Source: G963676095 sp963676095 (GTDB lineage Bacteria; Bacteroidota; Bacteroidia; Bacteroidales; Prolixibacteraceae). From it: a stretch of 64,000 bases of DNA. Under the pieces are notes generated by a model, which was not told the origin of the DNA, made no database searches, and saw only the letters and a program-made list of their open reading frames with translations. Positions 16,297 through 25,933 of this stretch are shown piece after piece. Each line of letters opens with the position of its first letter. Position 1 is the stretch's first letter. The stretch covers positions 6,386,001 to 6,450,000 of the forward strand of contig OY781040.1 of assembly GCA_963676095.1 (NCBI GenBank). Direction: 5' to 3'. Made by a program: the position numbers and the translations under genes.

Positions 16297-18302
16297 TGGA
16301 TAAGTTTCAGCAACGGTTTATCGATGAAGCCAGGGAATATTGTGACAGACTGGAACAGGATCTTATCGATCTGGAACAGGATCCGCATAATCAGGAGATC
16401 ATTGCTGAAGTATTCCGTATCATGCATTCCCTCAAAGGAAGTGGTGCCATGTTCGGTTTTTCGTTGGTCAGTGAACTGACACATGATCTCGAATCTGTTT
16501 ATGACCTGCTGCGGGAAGGAAAATTGAACCTGGATCTGGTTATTCTCGATTTTACGCTGAAGAGCATTGATTTATTAAAAAAACTTTTGAATCCGGAAGA
16601 AACTGAAGCCTACAGGGAACAGGTAAACAGGATGAAGGTTGAGATAAAAAGATTTATTTCCGAACCTGCGCCACAAAATGTTGCGGTTTCTGCTGTCGAA
16701 AATCAGCAAGGGGCAGTGGTTGATAAAAGGGACAAAAAGAGTTATTATATCTGTTTTATACCGGGTGAGAATGTATTGGATAACGGGATAAACCCGCTGT
16801 ACCTGATTGATGAGCTAAATTCACTGGGCGAATGCCGGATCGAGGCAGATATGTCAAACGTTCCGTCTTTGGATTCCCTTCAGGTCGGAAAATGCTATAC
16901 CTCGTGGAAGGCTATTTTGAACACGAACGTTGACAAACATGAAATTCAGGATGTATTCTTGTTTGTACAGGACAATTCGAAAGTTGATATACATGAAATC
17001 CCGGATCCGCAGATCTTGCAAAATGAGGACCTGCTGAAACAGATTTTTCTGAATGGTCCGACAGTAGTGACTGAGCGTATAGAAAGCAATTCTTCAGCAA
17101 ATAAGACGGTTCAACCTTTAAATAAACCATTTAATGTCCGGAATGCTGAAGAAGCAGCCTTATCAACAATACGGGTAAGTTCTTCCAAAATAGATGGTTA
17201 TATGAACCTGGTGAGTGAGATGATTATCGCTCAATCCAGGTTGTTTAATCTTGCCTCAAAACGAAAAGACAAAGAAATTGAAGCACTGTCTGAACATTTT
17301 AACAAGCTGATCAGGCAGATGCGTGACAATGCTTTTGATATGAGCCTGGTCCCTCTTTTTACTATCGTGGTCCGTTTTAAACGGATGGTCAGGGATTTAT
17401 CCGGGGAGCTGGATAAGGAAGTAAAACTGGTACTGGAGGGCCTCGATACCGAGGTTGACAAAAATATGATCGAGAAGCTGGTAAACCCGATGATGCATAT
17501 TATCCGGAATTGTATCGACCATGGTATTGAATCTCCGGCAAAAAGAATTGCCATGGGGAAACCGTCTTCTGGAACAATTACGATCAGTGCCGGTTATGTG
17601 GGGACCTTTGTCGAGATTAATATTGAAGACGATGGTCAGGGACTTGACCTGGAAAAAATACGTTACACCGCTATCGGTAAGGGGCTTCTTTCCGAAGATC
17701 AGAAACCTGGAGAGGAAGATTTGGTAAAACTTATTTTTATGCCGGGCTTTTCTACATCTGAAACGGTTACTGACGTCTCAGGCAGAGGCGTTGGAATGGA
17801 TGCTGCCAGGAAAATAATCAGGGAACTTAGAGGTGAATTGTTTGTAAAAACGCATAAGGGAAAAGGTACAAGGTTTACGATCAGGCTTCCCCTGACATTA
17901 TCTATCGTGGATGGCCTGTTAGTCAAAATCTGTGATAATTATTATATCATTCCCCTGACGGATGTTAGGAAGATTTATCCGTTAATTGGCAATAAATCTC
18001 AGGAAAAGATCAGGCAGGTGAAACTATTGGATGGAATGGAAATCCCCTACCTTGATTTGCCTGTGGAATTCTATCATCCTTCGGAAAATAAGCTTCAGCA
18101 GTATTTAATTGCTGTTGAATACAAGAACTCTGTTTTTGGGTTGGTCGTTGATGAGGTCCTGCGTGAATATCAGGCGGTTGTAAAACCTATAGGGAAACTG
18201 ATGAGAAATCAGGATATTTTTTTAGGAGTAAGCATATTGGGAGATGGAAATGTCTCTTTGGTTTTAGATGTTAAAATGGTTATTCAAAAATACGCGGAAT
18301 AA
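16296..18302 (+). CDS. cheA: Chemotaxis histidine kinase CheA
   Basis: A 668-residue kinase with the full CheA order. P1/HPt (1-105) carries phospho-His44 in FRIMHSLKGSGAMFGF. A P2-like section (about 145-235) includes NPLYLIDELNSLGECRI. P3 dimerisation starts near TIRVSSSKIDGYMNLVSEMIIAQSRL. The P4 ATPase has MMHIIRNCIDHGIESPAKRIAMGKP, INIEDDGQGLD and DVSGRGVGMDAARK. The P5 CheW-like domain starts near LSIVDGLLVKICDNYYIIPLTDV. ATG at 16296 is preferred over GTG at 16293. The next gene, cheW, starts directly after the stop codon. Confidence 0.96.
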   Translation: MDKFQQRFIDEAREYCDRLEQDLIDLEQDPHNQEIIAEVFRIMHSLKGSGAMFGFSLVSELTHDLESVYDLLREGKLNLDLVILDFTLKSIDLLKKLLNPEETEAYREQVNRMKVEIKRFISEPAPQNVAVSAVENQQGAVVDKRDKKSYYICFIPGENVLDNGINPLYLIDELNSLGECRIEADMSNVPSLDSLQVGKCYTSWKAILNTNVDKHEIQDVFLFVQDNSKVDIHEIPDPQILQNEDLLKQIFLNGPTVVTERIESNSSANKTVQPLNKPFNVRNAEEAALSTIRVSSSKIDGYMNLVSEMIIAQSRLFNLASKRKDKEIEALSEHFNKLIRQMRDNAFDMSLVPLFTIVVRFKRMVRDLSGELDKEVKLVLEGLDTEVDKNMIEKLVNPMMHIIRNCIDHGIESPAKRIAMGKPSSGTITISAGYVGTFVEINIEDDGQGLDLEKIRYTAIGKGLLSEDQKPGEEDLVKLIFMPGFSTSETVTDVSGRGVGMDAARKIIRELRGELFVKTHKGKGTRFTIRLPLTLSIVDGLLVKICDNYYIIPLTDVRKIYPLIGNKSQEKIRQVKLLDGMEIPYLDLPVEFYHPSENKLQQYLIAVEYKNSVFGLVVDEVLREYQAVVKPIGKLMRNQDIFLGVSILGDGNVSLVLDVKMVIQKYAE

Positions 18303-18785
18303 ATGGACAGTCAGATTATTTCAGGATTGAGGTCATACCTGATCTTTCAGCTTGGGAACGAAAAGTTTGCCGTGAATATTGGTCATGTAAAGAAAGTACT
18401 TGAGATGACTGAAATCACGAAGATTCCTCATACGCCGGATCTTTATCTGGGGATGATTAATTTATCCGGAGATGTTATTCCTGTTATTGATGGGCGTACA
18501 AAAATGGGAATGAAAATGAAAAATGTGGATCCGAATACTGCAATTGTCATATTCATGGTCCCATCTGGAGAAGAAATCTTAACGCTGGGATTTGTAGCCG
18601 ACCAGGTATTGAATGTTGTTGATTTCTCAGACGAAAATTTGAGCTCTCCTCCGGATGTGGGTAAAAGATTTCAGAAGGATTTTATTCCCTATGTCGCCAG
18701 GATTAAGGAAGAGTTCATCCTTGTCCTCGATATTGAGAAATTGTTTGAAGGAGATAAACTTGATCTTGTAAGTATGGACATTTAA
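18303..18785 (+). CDS. cheW: Chemotaxis coupling protein CheW
   Basis: A 160-residue CheW domain that links CheA to the receptor array. YLIFQLGNEKFAVNIGHVKKVLEMTEITKIPHTPDLYLGMINLSGDVIPVIDGR is the standard first subdomain, read here in parts; the second subdomain contains TLGFVADQVLNVVDFSDENL and ends FILVLDIEKLF. It abuts cheA with no spacer and lies 12 nt upstream of the receptor gene, so the four genes probably form one transcript. Confidence 0.95.
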   Translation: MDSQIISGLRSYLIFQLGNEKFAVNIGHVKKVLEMTEITKIPHTPDLYLGMINLSGDVIPVIDGRTKMGMKMKNVDPNTAIVIFMVPSGEEILTLGFVADQVLNVVDFSDENLSSPPDVGKRFQKDFIPYVARIKEEFILVLDIEKLFEGDKLDLVSMDI

Positions 18786-18797
18786 CTTGATATAACT

Positions 18798-20804
18798 ATG
18801 CGTTTTGCCGATTTAAAGTTAAGAGTGAAAATTTTGTGGGCTTTTGCATCTTTGGTATTAATCGCACTGCTTCTTGGCCTGAACTCTATTTTTTCGATGT
18901 ACCGTGTCGAAAAAGGGTTGAATTCGATGGCGATGGATATATTACCGGAGATTAAGCTCGGCAGCGATATTAGCAACAAGTCGCAGCAGGTGGCCCTCTT
19001 CATGGAAGGATTTATTTTGTCCGGTCGTTCTGAGTACTACAGAAAGTCTGAAGAAGAACTTGATTCTCTGAAAAAAACACTGATGAAGGGCCGGAATCTT
19101 TTGTCGTCGGGTTATTTGGGCAATCTCGACGATAAACTGCGCGACGTAGAATTGCTTATTCCAAAATATGAGGATGTTATTCGTCAGTCTTACGAAAACA
19201 ACAAAAAATTGACGGGTCTGGAAGATCAATTTGAAAAGGATTGTGCCGATTACCTGACTACATCCCGGACACTGCTGGAAAAGCAGGAAAATTTGTTGAA
19301 ACAGGAAATCTCAAGAAAAACTGCAAACAATACGCGGACACAGATTCTGGGTACGATTGGGACAGTGATCGATAACGGGCATGAAATCCGTCGTCATCTT
19401 TCCAAGGTCGATGTGCTGAACGGATCTGAAAATTTAAACGAGGTTTCCTCTTTTATTTCCAGCATCGACAGAGGTATTGAAACATTGAAAACATTGGTCC
19501 GTCAGGGAGAAAGCCAGGCTTTGATAACATCGGTCGAAGTCACTTTTGACAATATAAAAAATGTTTATTCCGGAATGAGGGATGTTCTGGATAAACAAGC
19601 CCGGCTGTATGCTAATCATCAGGAATTATCGAAGGAACTGGTTGCAACTGCTTTTGATATCAGGAAGACCGGAATTCAGGATTCATCTGAAATTTCCATG
19701 AGTTTTAAAGGAAAACTGGCCGGTGAGATGGTGAAGAATATTACGGCTGTTGTGATTGCGATACTGATTGCTTTGTTTACCGCCATTTATATTGGAAAAG
19801 TAATAACTGCCCCGTTGTTTAAGGGGATCGATTTTGCCCATTCTGTTTCCCGGGGTGACCTGACAGTGCGTATGGATGTGGACCGGAAAGATGAATTAGG
19901 TGAACTGGCCCAAAGTCTTCAGCATATGAGTGAAATTATGAGGCAGACTATCGCTTCGGTAACGGCTGCGTCCGATAACATGGCCAATGCAAGTATGGAA
20001 CTTAGCGCTACCTCCCAGAATGTTTCACAGGGAGCTTCTGAGCAAGCTTCATCTGCAGAGGAAGTTTCTTCGGCTATTGAAGAAATGGCAGCCAGCATAC
20101 AACAAAATTCTGAAAATGCGAAATCGACGGCCGGGATTTCTTCTGGTGTTGAAGCTGATATTGTGAAGGGAAAGGAAAAAGTTGACAAAACACTTGATGC
20201 GATCCGTGAGATTGCAGAAAAGATTTCAATAGTCGGAGAAATTGCTTTCCAGACCAATATCCTGGCGCTAAATGCTGCCGTTGAGGCAGCCAGGGCCGGG
20301 GAACACGGCCGTGGATTCGGGGTTGTCGCATCTGAAGTAGGTAAGCTTGCTGAGCGAAGTAAACTTGCTGCTCAGGAGATTAACCTTTTAGCAAAAGTAA
20401 GTGTCAGCAATGCCGAAGATGCCGGGGCCATCATGAGAGAAATAGTCCCCGAGATCAAGAAAACATCCAGCCTGATCCGGGAAATTGTTTCAGCCAGCGT
20501 ACAGCAAAGTGCGGGTGCTGATCAGATTAATATGGCTATTCAGCAGCTAAACCAGGTAACCCAGCAAAATGCTGCTGCCTCGGAAGAATTGGCCACCAAT
20601 GCTGTTGAGTTATCAGCTCAGGCGGAAAACCTTCAGAAGATCGTCTCTTTCTTCAAAGTAGTTAAAAGCGATGAGGGGGGATTTTTGTCAAGGTTGTCCG
20701 ATGCTCCAAAATTAAAACCAGTTGAGCATGAAAAAGGAAAAGGCTCAAAGGGAATAATACTGAACCTGGATGATGATCATGACGATGAATTTGAACATTT
20801 CTGA
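18798..20804 (+). CDS. Methyl-accepting chemotaxis protein
   Basis: A 668-residue receptor. A first membrane helix (about 12-33, ILWAFASLVLIALLLGLNSIF) is followed by an all-helical periplasmic sensor of about 275 residues, a second helix (VVIAILIALFTAIYIGKVI, about 315-335), a HAMP domain, and a long coiled-coil signalling domain with the conserved tip EIAFQTNILALNAAVEAARAGEHGRGFGVVASEV. The sensor resembles the four-helix HBM/MCP_N type; the ligand is unknown. The C-terminus ends in an acidic tail DDDHDDEFEHF, which may act as a tether for CheR or CheB. It is the only receptor in the window. Confidence 0.95.
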   Translation: MRFADLKLRVKILWAFASLVLIALLLGLNSIFSMYRVEKGLNSMAMDILPEIKLGSDISNKSQQVALFMEGFILSGRSEYYRKSEEELDSLKKTLMKGRNLLSSGYLGNLDDKLRDVELLIPKYEDVIRQSYENNKKLTGLEDQFEKDCADYLTTSRTLLEKQENLLKQEISRKTANNTRTQILGTIGTVIDNGHEIRRHLSKVDVLNGSENLNEVSSFISSIDRGIETLKTLVRQGESQALITSVEVTFDNIKNVYSGMRDVLDKQARLYANHQELSKELVATAFDIRKTGIQDSSEISMSFKGKLAGEMVKNITAVVIAILIALFTAIYIGKVITAPLFKGIDFAHSVSRGDLTVRMDVDRKDELGELAQSLQHMSEIMRQTIASVTAASDNMANASMELSATSQNVSQGASEQASSAEEVSSAIEEMAASIQQNSENAKSTAGISSGVEADIVKGKEKVDKTLDAIREIAEKISIVGEIAFQTNILALNAAVEAARAGEHGRGFGVVASEVGKLAERSKLAAQEINLLAKVSVSNAEDAGAIMREIVPEIKKTSSLIREIVSASVQQSAGADQINMAIQQLNQVTQQNAAASEELATNAVELSAQAENLQKIVSFFKVVKSDEGGFLSRLSDAPKLKPVEHEKGKGSKGIILNLDDDHDDEFEHF

Positions 20805-20834
20805 TCCCGGTACTTTGTAAAGGAAAAAACATAA

Positions 20835-21743
20835 TTGATAGTTTATATACACCGGTTTTACGGTTATAGGGAAATATTTATCATTTTTGACGTGGATTAC
20901 CAGTTAATACATATTTCTGAAAATGAATTTAACGAACTTGGAAAGTTATTGACCAGACGTTATGGAATTAAACTGCCTCCTGAGAAAAAAATTATGTTTC
21001 AGTCCAGACTGCAAGGCCGTTTGCGGGAATTGAGTATAAATTCATTCGGAGAATATGCACAATACGTAAAGAATCCTGTAAACATTAATGCGGAACTCGG
21101 GAAAATGATCGATTATATCTCTACCAATAAAACAGAATTCTTCAGGGAAAAACAGCATTTCGATCTGATGTTATCCAGGGTGCTTCCGGAGATTTACAGC
21201 AGACAAAATCAGAGGCACCATATGATCAGGTGTTGGAGTGCCGGCTGTTCCGAAGGCCAGGAAGCTTTTTCCATGGCGATGACAATTGAAGAGTTTATCC
21301 AAAATAAGCTGGAGGCTACAGATTATTCCATTATCGGCAGCGATGTCTCTGGAAAAGTACTCGACGTGGCCAGACGTGGTATTTATCCGTTTAGCCAATC
21401 TGCTTTTATCCCTTCGTCCTATCTTAAAAAGTATGTTTTGAAGAGTAAGGATGTCCGGGTTTCAAGGATAAAGATCGCTTCGTCTATCAGGTCGAAAGTT
21501 ACTTTTAACTATGGAAACCTGGTCGATTCGCATTACGGGCATTTACACCCGTTTAAGATTATCTTTATCCGTAACACTCTGATTTATTTTGATCGTAAAG
21601 AGCAGATGGAAATTATACGGAAAGTGCTGAAGTGCCTGGAAAATTCAGGATATCTGTTTGTGGGGCACTCCGAATCATTAATCGACTGGGAGCTTCCGTT
21701 AAAACTTGTTGGTCCAAGTGTGTATCAAAAAATGCCGGGATGA
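20835..21743 (+). CDS. cheR: Chemotaxis protein methyltransferase CheR
   Basis: A SAM-dependent enzyme methylating receptor glutamates. Family motifs include ELGKLLTRRYGIKLPPEKKIMFQSRLQGRL, STNKTEFFREKQHFD, RCWSAGCSEGQEAFSMAM (SAM binding), DYSIIGSDVSGKVLDVARRGIYP and IIFIRNTLIYFDRKEQMEII. The start is uncertain: TTG 20835 has an AAGGA 10-12 nt upstream and gives 302 residues; GTG 20892 gives 283 and begins nearer the conserved part. No ATG is suitable. It follows the receptor gene by 30 nt. Confidence 0.93.
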   Translation: MIVYIHRFYGYREIFIIFDVDYQLIHISENEFNELGKLLTRRYGIKLPPEKKIMFQSRLQGRLRELSINSFGEYAQYVKNPVNINAELGKMIDYISTNKTEFFREKQHFDLMLSRVLPEIYSRQNQRHHMIRCWSAGCSEGQEAFSMAMTIEEFIQNKLEATDYSIIGSDVSGKVLDVARRGIYPFSQSAFIPSSYLKKYVLKSKDVRVSRIKIASSIRSKVTFNYGNLVDSHYGHLHPFKIIFIRNTLIYFDRKEQMEIIRKVLKCLENSGYLFVGHSESLIDWELPLKLVGPSVYQKMPG

Positions 21744-21854
21744 TACGGACCAGGTAAAACTGAACCAAACGCCAGTAAGATGGATAATTTTTTTAGATAA
21801 GTTCCGTGCATTGGCAAGAGTTATATGTGGCAATTAAAAACAAATTAAAAACAA

Positions 21855-22721
21855 ATGAAAGAACAGGCAGATAAAAATTCGGTTGCCGCGTTGCTGGAAA
21901 GGAACGAGAAGCTGACTTCGTTACTATATGAAGTGAACGAGAAGTTAAAGGAATCCGAGGCCTTCAAAGGTCATTTTATCAGCAATATTACCAATGAAAT
22001 ACTGAATCCGGTTACCAGTATCCTTGCTCTTTCCGAAAATGTAGGACAGCTTGGTGGGGATGAAATAGATCAGGTATGGAAAATGGCAAAGCTGATACAC
22101 CAGGAGGCATTTCGGTTGGATTTTCAACTTAAAAATATTTTTGCTGCGGCTTTGGTCGAGGCAGGGACAGATAAACTGATGCCGGTTCGTTCTGATCTGT
22201 CCGTTATGATGGAGAATGCGATCCGTTATTTTGGATATCGTATCCGGGAGAAACAACTGGAAGTGGATTTGAAGATTGACGATGATGGCAACAGGACTGA
22301 TGAACGAAGATTATTTGTAACTGACGAACAGCACCTGGAATTAATCATGAAGAACCTGCTTGATAATGCAGTAAAATTCAGCCCGGAGAAAGGTAGAATT
22401 TTAGTCAGGATGTTTGTCGGGAAAGATTATGTGGAATTATCGTTCCATGATTTTGGGAAAGGGATCCCCAAAGAAAGATTTTCATTAATTTTTGACCGGT
22501 TTAGACAGCTGGAGACGAGTATCCATTCTCAAAACACGGGACATGGATTAGGACTTTCCATCGTTAGTGCTTTTGTAAAGCAGTTGTTTTCAGGTGAGAT
22601 TTACGTTGAAGATCCGGACGAGGGAGGTTTTGAGATTAAAGTTAGGATACCGGAACTTGTTTTGCCGGATGGAGATAATGATTTTGACGATTTTTTGTTT
22701 AATCCGGAAGAAGTGTTTTAA
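21855..22721 (+). CDS. Histidine-kinase-like protein with Asn in place of the phospho-His
   Basis: A 288-residue soluble protein. A short N-terminal coiled coil (1-36) leads into FKGHFISNITNEILNPVTSIL, which lines up with the usual FLSNMSHEIRTP box; the phospho-accepting His is Asn47 (codon AAT). The ATPase domain looks intact: MKNLLDNAVKFSP (N box), FHDFGKGIPKERFSLIFDRF (G1/F) and GHGLGLSIVSAFV (G2). It may therefore bind ATP without autophosphorylating in the usual way, acting as a phosphatase or scaffold, or may accept phosphate elsewhere. It lies 3 nt before cheD, inside the che run. Confidence 0.8.
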   Translation: MKEQADKNSVAALLERNEKLTSLLYEVNEKLKESEAFKGHFISNITNEILNPVTSILALSENVGQLGGDEIDQVWKMAKLIHQEAFRLDFQLKNIFAAALVEAGTDKLMPVRSDLSVMMENAIRYFGYRIREKQLEVDLKIDDDGNRTDERRLFVTDEQHLELIMKNLLDNAVKFSPEKGRILVRMFVGKDYVELSFHDFGKGIPKERFSLIFDRFRQLETSIHSQNTGHGLGLSIVSAFVKQLFSGEIYVEDPDEGGFEIKVRIPELVLPDGDNDFDDFLFNPEEVF

Positions 22722-22724
22722 AGA

Positions 22725-23201
22725 TTGAAGGAATTGGTAAAATATTATTTACATCCTTCATCTTTAATTGTCAGAAATGAAGGTTGGGTTTCAACAGTAC
22801 TTGGATCGTGTGTGTCGATATGCCTGTATGATACCCGGGCAAGAAGGGGAGGCATGAACCATTATATGCTGCCATTCTGGAATGGCGAAGGGTTGGAAAC
22901 GCCAAGATACGGTAATGTTGCTATACCTAAACTGATATTTGAGATGATTGATCTGGGTAGTAAAAAGGAGAACCTGGTAGCAAAGATTTTTGGTGGCGGA
23001 AATGTTTTATGGGAGGGGCATTCTGTTTTCCAGATCGGAGAAAAAAATATTTCCGTTGCAGAGCGGTTGCTTAAAGAGTTCGGGATTCCTGTCGTAGCTT
23101 CAAGTACGGGAGGAGAAAGGGGACGTAGGATTTTATTCAATACTTCGACGGGGGAGGTTTTACAGCAATATGTAAAAAAAGCGAATGACCGGTATCGTTG
23201 A
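22725..23201 (+). CDS. cheD: Chemoreceptor glutamine deamidase CheD
   Basis: A 158-residue protein. The catalytic Cys is in VSTVLGSCVSICLYD and the His in GGMNHYMLPFW; AKIFGGGNV follows, as in CheD. The family converts receptor glutamines to glutamates and can act with CheC-type phosphatases. The frame is closed by an in-frame stop at 22719, and there is no ATG before the conserved region, so the TTG at 22725 must be the start. It lies only 3 nt after the pseudo-kinase gene. Confidence 0.93.
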   Translation: MKELVKYYLHPSSLIVRNEGWVSTVLGSCVSICLYDTRARRGGMNHYMLPFWNGEGLETPRYGNVAIPKLIFEMIDLGSKKENLVAKIFGGGNVLWEGHSVFQIGEKNISVAERLLKEFGIPVVASSTGGERGRRILFNTSTGEVLQQYVKKANDRYR

Positions 23202-23273
23202 AAATGGTTGTTGATTACATTTTATGACCAAAAGTCATCATTAATAAATTGTCAATCATAAATTTGAAAATCC

Positions 23274-24332
23274 TTGGAGAAAAATAAAAAAATCAGAGTC
23301 CTGATCGTGGATGATTCTAAAATCGTCAGGGATAATTTATCGCAGATACTGGAGAGTGACACGCGATTTCAGGTAATGGCAACGGCTTCGGACCCATATG
23401 AAGCAGCCCGGCAAATAGCACGGGAAGTTCCGGATGTAATTACGCTTGATCTGGAAATGCCGCGAATGAACGGTTTGACCTTTCTTAGAAAGCTGATGAA
23501 CCAGCATCCGGTGCCTGTGGTAATTGTTTCTTCATTTACTTCAGAAAGAAAAGATCTGGGAATAAGGGCTTTATCCCTTGGTGCTGCGGAAATTGTCTCG
23601 AAACCGGGTCCCGGCGGCTCCGAGAATATAAAAAATTATTCCATACAACTTAGAGAAGCAGTCTATGCTGCATCGATGCAGAATATTTTTAGACAAAAAG
23701 AAATACGGGGTAAGGCGATACCGGTTCCCAGAGAGGAACATCTTGTTTTCAAAAAGATTGATGTCCAGGTTACAAAACTGATTCTTATTGGTGCGTCGAC
23801 AGGCGGTACTTCGTTGATAGCCGATATGCTGAAGTCATTGCGTCCGGATCTTCCCCCTATACTGGTTGTGCAGCATATGCCCGGCGAATTTACAGGAGCA
23901 TATGCGCACAGGCTGGATGAAGAATCTCCGTTGATAGTCAAAGAAGCTGAAAAAAATGAAGTATTGAAAAATGGTCATGTTTATATTGCCAATGGATATT
24001 ATCATTTACTGGTAAAAAAGGTTGAGAATGATTATGTTTGTGATTTAATTGACGGAGAACTGGTTAACCGCCACCGTCCTTCAATCGATGTTTTGTTTAA
24101 TTCTGTTGCAGCTCTTGCTTCTGTAAATGCAATGGCAATCATCCTCACCGGAATGGGGGCCGACGGGGCCAGGGGAATGTTGGAATTAAAGCGTCGGGGT
24201 GCTATATGTATTGCTCAAGACGAGAAATCGTGCGTGGTTTATGGAATGCCTAAGGAAGCCGTGGCACTTAATGCGGTTACCGTGATAGGAACTCCTGGTG
24301 AAATTGTAGAATGGATGAATAATTTTTCATAA
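23274..24332 (+). CDS. cheB: Chemotaxis response regulator/methylesterase CheB
   Basis: A 352-residue enzyme removing methyl groups from receptors. The receiver domain (1-125) has VLIVDDSKIVRD and the Asp in VITLDLEMPRMNG; the C-terminal esterase (about 165-352) has the catalytic Ser in LIGASTGGTSL, His in VVQHMPGEFTGAYAHRLDE and Asp in ILTGMGADGARGM. An in-frame stop at 23265 and the lack of an ATG before the receiver make the TTG at 23274 the only likely start. Only 4 nt separate it from the hybrid kinase gene. Confidence 0.95.
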   Translation: MEKNKKIRVLIVDDSKIVRDNLSQILESDTRFQVMATASDPYEAARQIAREVPDVITLDLEMPRMNGLTFLRKLMNQHPVPVVIVSSFTSERKDLGIRALSLGAAEIVSKPGPGGSENIKNYSIQLREAVYAASMQNIFRQKEIRGKAIPVPREEHLVFKKIDVQVTKLILIGASTGGTSLIADMLKSLRPDLPPILVVQHMPGEFTGAYAHRLDEESPLIVKEAEKNEVLKNGHVYIANGYYHLLVKKVENDYVCDLIDGELVNRHRPSIDVLFNSVAALASVNAMAIILTGMGADGARGMLELKRRGAICIAQDEKSCVVYGMPKEAVALNAVTVIGTPGEIVEWMNNFS

Positions 24333-24336
24333 TGGA

Positions 24337-25905
24337 ATGACTGAAAAAAAGCAATATTCCAAGATTCTTATAGTTGATGATGTTCCTCTGAACATCGACC
24401 TGATGAAATCAATTCTTCAGGAAAGCGACTATCTGATTGCCTCAGCGAAAAACGGGAAAAGTGCGCTTGCAAAAATCAAGGGAAATCAGTTCGATTTGAT
24501 TTTGCTCGATATTGTTTTGCCTGATATAGATGGTTTTGAAGTCTGCCGCCAAATAAAAGCAGGCTCGGCGAACCAGGATACTCCTGTCATATTTCTGACT
24601 GCCCAGAGAGACGAGGAAAGTATTGTGAAAGGATTTCATCTGGGGGCTGTCGATTATATTTTGAAACCATTCAGCGCGGAAGAATTGCGGGCCCGTGTCG
24701 AATTTCATATATCCTTAAAAAAAACGCAGGAAGAGCTTAAGCGGGCGCGGGATATTGCAGAAGAAGCTGCAAGGGCAAAAGCCCTCTTTTTGGCAAATAT
24801 GTCTCACGAGATAAGGACTCCGCTTAACGGGATTGTCGGGATGATTGATATCATGAGGCAAACAGTTCTTGATGAGCAGCAAAAGGAATTTCTGGAGATT
24901 ATCGATATCTCAAGTGAAACATTAATGATGATTATAAATGACATTCTTGATTTTTCGAAAATCGAAGCAGGCCAGATTACTTTCGAACACATCGGCTTTA
25001 GTATCCGCAATGAGGTGAATGAAGTATATAAACTTTTGACTTATCATGCTAAGCAGAGGAACCTTGATTTTTTTGTCAGCCTGGATGAGAAACTGCCTGA
25101 AAATTTTATCGGGGACCCTTTGCGGCTTAAACAGATCCTGATTAACCTCTGTAATAATGCCATCAAATTTACGTCAGAGGGTTTTGTTTCGATAGGCGTA
25201 AGCCTGGCAGAGGATCTCGGGGAAAAATGCAGGCTTCGTTTTGAGGTCAAAGATTCGGGAATCGGAATATCTGAAGAAAATCAGAAAAAGTTATTTAAAT
25301 CATTCTCCCAGGCCGATACCTCGACTACCCGCAAATTTGGAGGCACCGGCCTTGGCCTGGCTATTTCCAAAAACCTGGTAAAGATGATGGATGGGAAAAT
25401 TGGTGTTATCAGTGAAGAGGGCAAAGGAGCGCTGTTCTGGTTTACTATTTGCCTTGAAAAATCAAATATTTCTGAAATTCATGAGATTAATGTTGAGGCA
25501 AAGAAGCATCTGGATGAACATCTGGATATACTCCTTGTTGAAGACAATGTTATTAATCAGAAAGTTTCTTCCCTGAATATACAGAAGCTGGGACACCGGG
25601 TCCATCTGGCCGGAAATGGGCTGGAAGCTGTAGAACAGTTTTCTTCCGGTTCTTTCGACCTTATCCTTATGGACGTCCAAATGCCAGGGATGGATGGAGT
25701 ACAGGCAACAAAAGAGATCAGACGGATAGAAAGGGAAAGGAATGTTAAGAATCCGGTACCGGTTATAGCGATGACGGCTAACCTGTATCGGAATGATATA
25801 GAGGGGTTCAAGGAATGCGGGATGAACGATTTTCTGGGAAAACCATTTAAACCTGTTGATTTAGATCTTGTCATTGAAAAAAATGTAGTAAAAAAGGAGA
25901 ATTAG
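24337..25905 (+). CDS. Hybrid sensor kinase: REC-HisKA-HATPase-REC
   Basis: A 522-residue cytosolic protein. First receiver (1-125): ILIVDDVPLNID, Asp58 in LILLDIVLPDIDG, Lys in YILKPFS. After a helical linker comes the kinase core with His157 in MSHEIRTPLNGIVG, NNAIKFT, DSGIGISEENQKKLF and GTGLGLAIS. The second receiver (about 395-522) has LLVEDNVINQK, its Asp in LILMDVQMPGMDG and GKPFKP. It ends the che run and probably relays phosphate between CheA-type inputs and the lone receiver that follows. Confidence 0.93.
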   Translation: MTEKKQYSKILIVDDVPLNIDLMKSILQESDYLIASAKNGKSALAKIKGNQFDLILLDIVLPDIDGFEVCRQIKAGSANQDTPVIFLTAQRDEESIVKGFHLGAVDYILKPFSAEELRARVEFHISLKKTQEELKRARDIAEEAARAKALFLANMSHEIRTPLNGIVGMIDIMRQTVLDEQQKEFLEIIDISSETLMMIINDILDFSKIEAGQITFEHIGFSIRNEVNEVYKLLTYHAKQRNLDFFVSLDEKLPENFIGDPLRLKQILINLCNNAIKFTSEGFVSIGVSLAEDLGEKCRLRFEVKDSGIGISEENQKKLFKSFSQADTSTTRKFGGTGLGLAISKNLVKMMDGKIGVISEEGKGALFWFTICLEKSNISEIHEINVEAKKHLDEHLDILLVEDNVINQKVSSLNIQKLGHRVHLAGNGLEAVEQFSSGSFDLILMDVQMPGMDGVQATKEIRRIERERNVKNPVPVIAMTANLYRNDIEGFKECGMNDFLGKPFKPVDLDLVIEKNVVKKEN

Positions 25906-25933
25906 TTATAATTTCGTTCGCAAAATTTAACAG

